Source: an uncultured Pelagibacteraceae bacterium
Lineage (GTDB): Bacteria; Pseudomonadota; Alphaproteobacteria; Pelagibacterales; Pelagibacteraceae
Length of the DNA: 50,785 bases
Direction of reading: 5' to 3'
Assembly (NCBI GenBank): GCA_902557385.1
Contig: CACDZF010000006.1
Location: 1-50,785 of the forward strand
A model generated the notes under the pieces. It saw nothing but the letters and a program-made list of their open reading frames with translations, ran no database searches and had not been told where the DNA came from. Shown one piece after another: positions 48,174 through 50,785 of this stretch. The translations under genes and the position numbers were made by a program. Numbering within the stretch: the stretch's first letter is position 1; each line of letters starts with the position of its first letter.

Positions 48174-48743
48174 ATGAAAAAACTCATAGCGGGAGTTGAT
48201 GAAGTTGGCAGAGGTAGTTTAATTGGTCCTGTTTTTGCTGCTGCGGTTATATTAAATGTCAAAATAAATAAAAAAAAAATTAAAGACTCTAAAAAATTAT
48301 CTAAAGCTAAGCGTGAAATTTTAGAAAAATACATTAAAAAAAATTCTTTTTGGTCTGTTGGATCTGCTTCAATTATTGAAATAGAAAAATTAAATATTTT
48401 AAATGCTAGTTTATTGGCTATGAAAAGAGCTATTAAAAAACTTAAAAAAAAACCTAAATTAGTATTAATAGACGGTAATAAAATTCCGAAATTACAAAAT
48501 TATAAGATGAAAAATATTATTAAAGGTGATCAAAAAATACCTGAAATTTCTGCTGCATCAATAATAGCAAAAGTATCTAGAGATCGTTTGATAACCAAAA
48601 TGTCAAAAAAATATAAAAATTACAATTGGGATAAAAACGCTGGGTATGGAACAAATGAACATTTAAAATCCATACGAAAATTTGGAGTAACAAAACACCA
48701 CAGAAAAACATTTAAACCAGTACACAACATATTGAGTCGATAA
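48174..48743 (+). CDS. rnhB: Ribonuclease HII
   Basis: A 189-residue enzyme that cuts RNA in RNA-DNA hybrids and at single ribonucleotides in DNA. GVDEVGRG supplies the first Asp-Glu pair, VLIDGNKIP the third acid, and the region after ISAASIIAKVSRDR the fourth; KHHRKTFKPV is the usual end. It starts directly after the glycosylase stop (TAAATG), so both repair genes are probably co-transcribed. Confidence 0.96.
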   Translation: MKKLIAGVDEVGRGSLIGPVFAAAVILNVKINKKKIKDSKKLSKAKREILEKYIKKNSFWSVGSASIIEIEKLNILNASLLAMKRAIKKLKKKPKLVLIDGNKIPKLQNYKMKNIIKGDQKIPEISAASIIAKVSRDRLITKMSKKYKNYNWDKNAGYGTNEHLKSIRKFGVTKHHRKTFKPVHNILSR

Positions 48744-48786
48744 AATTTCGAACAACTATTAGGACTCAAATTAATTCAATCTCAGG

Positions 48787-48815
48787 TTGACGGGGACTCA
48801 AAGCTAGAGTCTAAT
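48787..48815 (+). promoter_or_regulatory. Probable ccrM promoter with GANTC sites
   Basis: TTGACG (48787-48792) and TCTAAT (48810-48815) are separated by 17 nt, with transcription expected near 48822, about 7 nt before the ccrM ATG. GACTC at 48795-48799 lies in the spacer and GAGTC at 48807-48811 overlaps the -10. Further GANTC sites are at 48763-48767 and 48734-48738. GANTC is the target of CcrM, so methylation feedback is likely. Confidence 0.7.
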
Positions 48816-48828
48816 TGTTTTTTATAAA

Positions 48829-49902
48829 ATGAATAATTTAAATTTAAAAAACAAGATTATCAATGGGGATAGCCTTAAGGAATTAAAAAAAATTCCTGAT
48901 GAAACTTTTGATCTTGTGTTTGCTGATCCTCCTTACAATTTGCAATTAAAAAATAAATTAATTAGACCTGACAGATCTAAAGTGGATGCAGTTAATGATA
49001 AATGGGATAAATTTGAAAGTTTTAAAACTTATGATGATTTTACAATTAAGTGGCTTACTGAATGTAAAAGAATTTTAAAAAAAAATGGAAGTATTTGGGT
49101 TATAGGTAGCTATCATAATATTTTTAGAGTTGGTGCAAAAATTCAAGATTTGGGTTTCTGGATATTAAATGATGTAATTTGGAAAAAAAATAATCCTATG
49201 CCAAATTTTAGAGGAACAAGGTTTACTAATGCACATGAAACTTTAATCTGGGCATCGAAAAGTGAAAAATCAAAATATACTTTTAATTATCAGTCTCTAA
49301 AATGTTTAAACGATGACCTTCAAATGAGATCGACTTGGAGTTTGCCTATTTGCAGTGGCAATGAAAGATTAAAAGAAAAAGGCAAGAAAGTTCACTCCAC
49401 TCAGAAACCTGAAGCATTACTTCATAGAATACTTTTGGCTTCTACAAATAAAAATGATTTTGTTTTAGATCCATTTTCAGGTTCTGGAACCACTGCTGTA
49501 GTTGCAAAAAAACTTAGTAGAATTTTCTGTGGAATTGAGAAAGATAAAACTTACTTTGAGGCTTCGAATAAAAGAATTAAAAATACAAAACCAATAGAGG
49601 ATAACTATTTAGACTCATTACAAAACAACAGATCTAAACCTAGAATTCCTTTTGGTTCGTTAGTTGAGATGGGTATCATCAAACCAGGAACGGAAATATA
49701 TGACCAAAAAGAAAAAATTAACGCAAAAATTATGATAGATGGAAGTATAAAATACCAACAATCTGAGGGTTCTATTCATAAAATTGCTGCTAAAATCTTG
49801 GGTGCTGAAAGTTGTAATGGCTGGACATATTGGCATTACAAATCCGGAAATTCTCTTAAGCCAATAGATGAATTAAGACAAAGATTAAGACCTAGCAATT
49901 AA
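48829..49902 (+). CDS. ccrM: CcrM-type adenine-N6 DNA methyltransferase (GANTC)
   Basis: A 357-residue beta-class methyltransferase: the catalytic DPPY (33-36) comes before the target region and FSGSGTT (216-222). [14 protein letters not shown] is typical of CcrM, and the C-terminal 80 residues form the RAMA-type DNA-contact domain ([18 protein letters not shown]) that marks CcrM as opposed to restriction-linked relatives. CcrM is solitary, methylates GANTC at the end of replication and couples gene expression to the cell cycle in alphaproteobacteria. No restriction gene lies nearby. Its stop overlaps that of the convergent gene. Confidence 0.95.
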   Translation: MNNLNLKNKIINGDSLKELKKIPDETFDLVFADPPYNLQLKNKLIRPDRSKVDAVNDKWDKFESFKTYDDFTIKWLTECKRILKKNGSIWVIGSYHNIFRVGAKIQDLGFWILNDVIWKKNNPMPNFRGTRFTNAHETLIWASKSEKSKYTFNYQSLKCLNDDLQMRSTWSLPICSGNERLKEKGKKVHSTQKPEALLHRILLASTNKNDFVLDPFSGSGTTAVVAKKLSRIFCGIEKDKTYFEASNKRIKNTKPIEDNYLDSLQNNRSKPRIPFGSLVEMGIIKPGTEIYDQKEKINAKIMIDGSIKYQQSEGSIHKIAAKILGAESCNGWTYWHYKSGNSLKPIDELRQRLRPSN

Positions 49903-50785
49903 CCCTTATAAATTTTACCTAAATAGTTATTTAAAAAATTTTTATTATTAACCAATATTTTTAAAATTAAATTTCTTAATAAAATCATAAGAGGATTTGA
50001 AAGATGAAAAGCAAAATGATTGAATTTTGATCGCCAGTTAACTTCTTTAATTTTTAAACCTCTTTTTTTATAATAATTGCTAGTATTATTATTTATTTCT
50101 TCAAATACTTCGTTGCCAGCTTCTATAGACTGCGAGGCTCCCTGTGCAAAAGAGGGAGGGAAGGCAAATAATGCATCTCCTATAAAATAGATATTTTTAT
50201 AACTAAAATTCTCGAATTTTTCACTTACATAAATAGGAAAAGATTTAATATTTTCTATCTTGTCTTTTAAATTCATTGAAGTTTTCTGATATATTTCATT
50301 ACATAAAGATTTTAAAAAATCATTACTTTCAAAAAGATTTTGATCTAAGGTTTGGTTTTTACTAAGTTTTTTTCTGATTATAGATATAAAATTAAATTCC
50401 TTATTTTGGTTTACTGGATATATTACAAAATGAAAATTTGAGCCTAAATATAATGAAATATCGTTATTTTCCAAATTTTTAATATTGCCTCTCAAGGCAA
50501 CCGAATTAAAAAACTTTGGACCGGTTTCCTTTGCTAAAATAATTGATTTCGTTTTTGAAAAAACCCCATCAGAAACTACTAGATAATCAAATTCTTCTGT
50601 CAAATTATTTGAAAATGAAAGTTTAATTTTTTCTCCATGTTCTATGCCAGTCAGTTCTAAATTATTTTTAATTTTTTCTGCTGGAATATTATTTAAAAGA
50701 AATTTAATTAAAAACGATCTTTTAAGAGTTGTATATTTTTTATTTTCACTATTAAACTTTGAAATATCTATCTCACATATTTTTT
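49899..50785 (-). CDS. UbiH/COQ6-type FAD-dependent hydroxylase (N-terminus beyond window)
   Basis: The minus-strand frame stays open from the stop at 49899 to the right edge, giving 295 residues of the C-terminal part of a flavin monooxygenase. [15 protein letters not shown] is the DG motif that binds FAD and NAD(P)H, and [21 protein letters not shown]-like residues are the GD motif binding FAD ribose. The family hydroxylates ubiquinone precursors (UbiH, UbiF, UbiI, UbiL); which ring position is not decidable, and another aromatic substrate is possible. The GxGxxG start is outside the window. Confidence 0.85.
   Translation of the reverse strand, partial: KICEIDISKFNSENKKYTTLKRSFLIKFLLNNIPAEKIKNNLELTGIEHGEKIKLSFSNNLTEEFDYLVVSDGVFSKTKSIILAKETGPKFFNSVALRGNIKNLENNDISLYLGSNFHFVIYPVNQNKEFNFISIIRKKLSKNQTLDQNLFESNDFLKSLCNEIYQKTSMNLKDKIENIKSFPIYVSEKFENFSYKNIYFIGDALFAFPPSFAQGASQSIEAGNEVFEEINNNTSNYYKKRGLKIKEVNWRSKFNHFAFHLSNPLMILLRNLILKILVNNKNFLNNYLGKIYKG

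Noticed and set aside
48744-48828. CtrA binding box upstream of ccrM
   Set aside because: A TTAA is present near 48771 but no second TTAA half-site occurs 7 nt away.
1-50785. Mobile elements, CRISPR arrays, prophage, restriction systems
   Set aside because: No transposase, integrase, repeat-spacer pattern or phage gene was seen; the one DNA methyltransferase is of the solitary CcrM type with no nuclease partner.

Overview
This window looks like a chromosomal segment of a streamlined, very AT-rich marine alphaproteobacterium of the SAR11/Pelagibacter type. That reading rests on strong A/T codon bias, long in-frame A and T runs, gene ends that abut or overlap almost everywhere, and typical alphaproteobacterial neighbourhoods (yqeY-dnaG-rpoD opposite carAB, lgt-midA-pgeF, prs-rplY-pth-ychF, petABC, ispE beside a TPR protein, a CcrM methyltransferase). 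It contains housekeeping genes throughout. I see no insertion sequence, prophage, integron or CRISPR array.

Layout. 1-7320: a minus-strand division and cell-wall cluster in the order mraZ, a 62-codon gene, ftsZ, rsmH, ftsL, ftsI and a fused murE-murF that runs off the left edge. It is served by a good promoter overlapped by three TGGGN repeats spaced 10 bp (a MraZ operator). 7488-10045: RNase P RNA, AmpD-like amidase, and mlaA/mlaC for outer-membrane lipid transport. 10049-14417: two tRNAs directly behind the macromolecular-synthesis operon yqeY-dnaG-rpoD. 14535-18934: carAB. 18935-23773: a coupled 2OG-Fe(II)-oxygenase-like/ELM1-like pair, thioredoxin reductase, an extended SDR reductase and an aspartate aminotransferase. 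23810-30424: uvrB, a pteridine-reductase-like SDR, folB, uvrC, pgsA and ilvE. 30490-32891: a MarR regulator followed by an OmpR/EnvZ-like two-component pair. 32869-39143: ubiK, lgt, midA-like, pgeF, prs, rplY, pth, ychF. 39120-41685: cytochrome bc1 complex. 41761-50785: trmL, hemF, greA, a CCA-adding enzyme gene behind tRNA-Gln, ispE, a TPR protein, a family-4-like uracil-DNA glycosylase, rnhB, ccrM, and part of a ubiquinone-type FAD hydroxylase.

Most noteworthy: a tRNA-Val(GAC) with an inverted 54-58 T-loop pair and matching D-loop change; a ccrM promoter with four GANTC sites in 78 bp and almost no leader; ftsZ moved to the front of the division cluster, coupled to an unrecognised small gene; a murE-murF fusion; a CCA-adding enzyme gene starting 3 nt after a tRNA; eight convergent junctions with no room for terminators; and two single-base frameshifts (ftsZ, carA), both one extra base in an A/T run and therefore probably sequence errors. 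I did not find a clearly new multi-gene system; the ELM1/2OG pair and the 62-codon gene are the best candidates for undescribed function.
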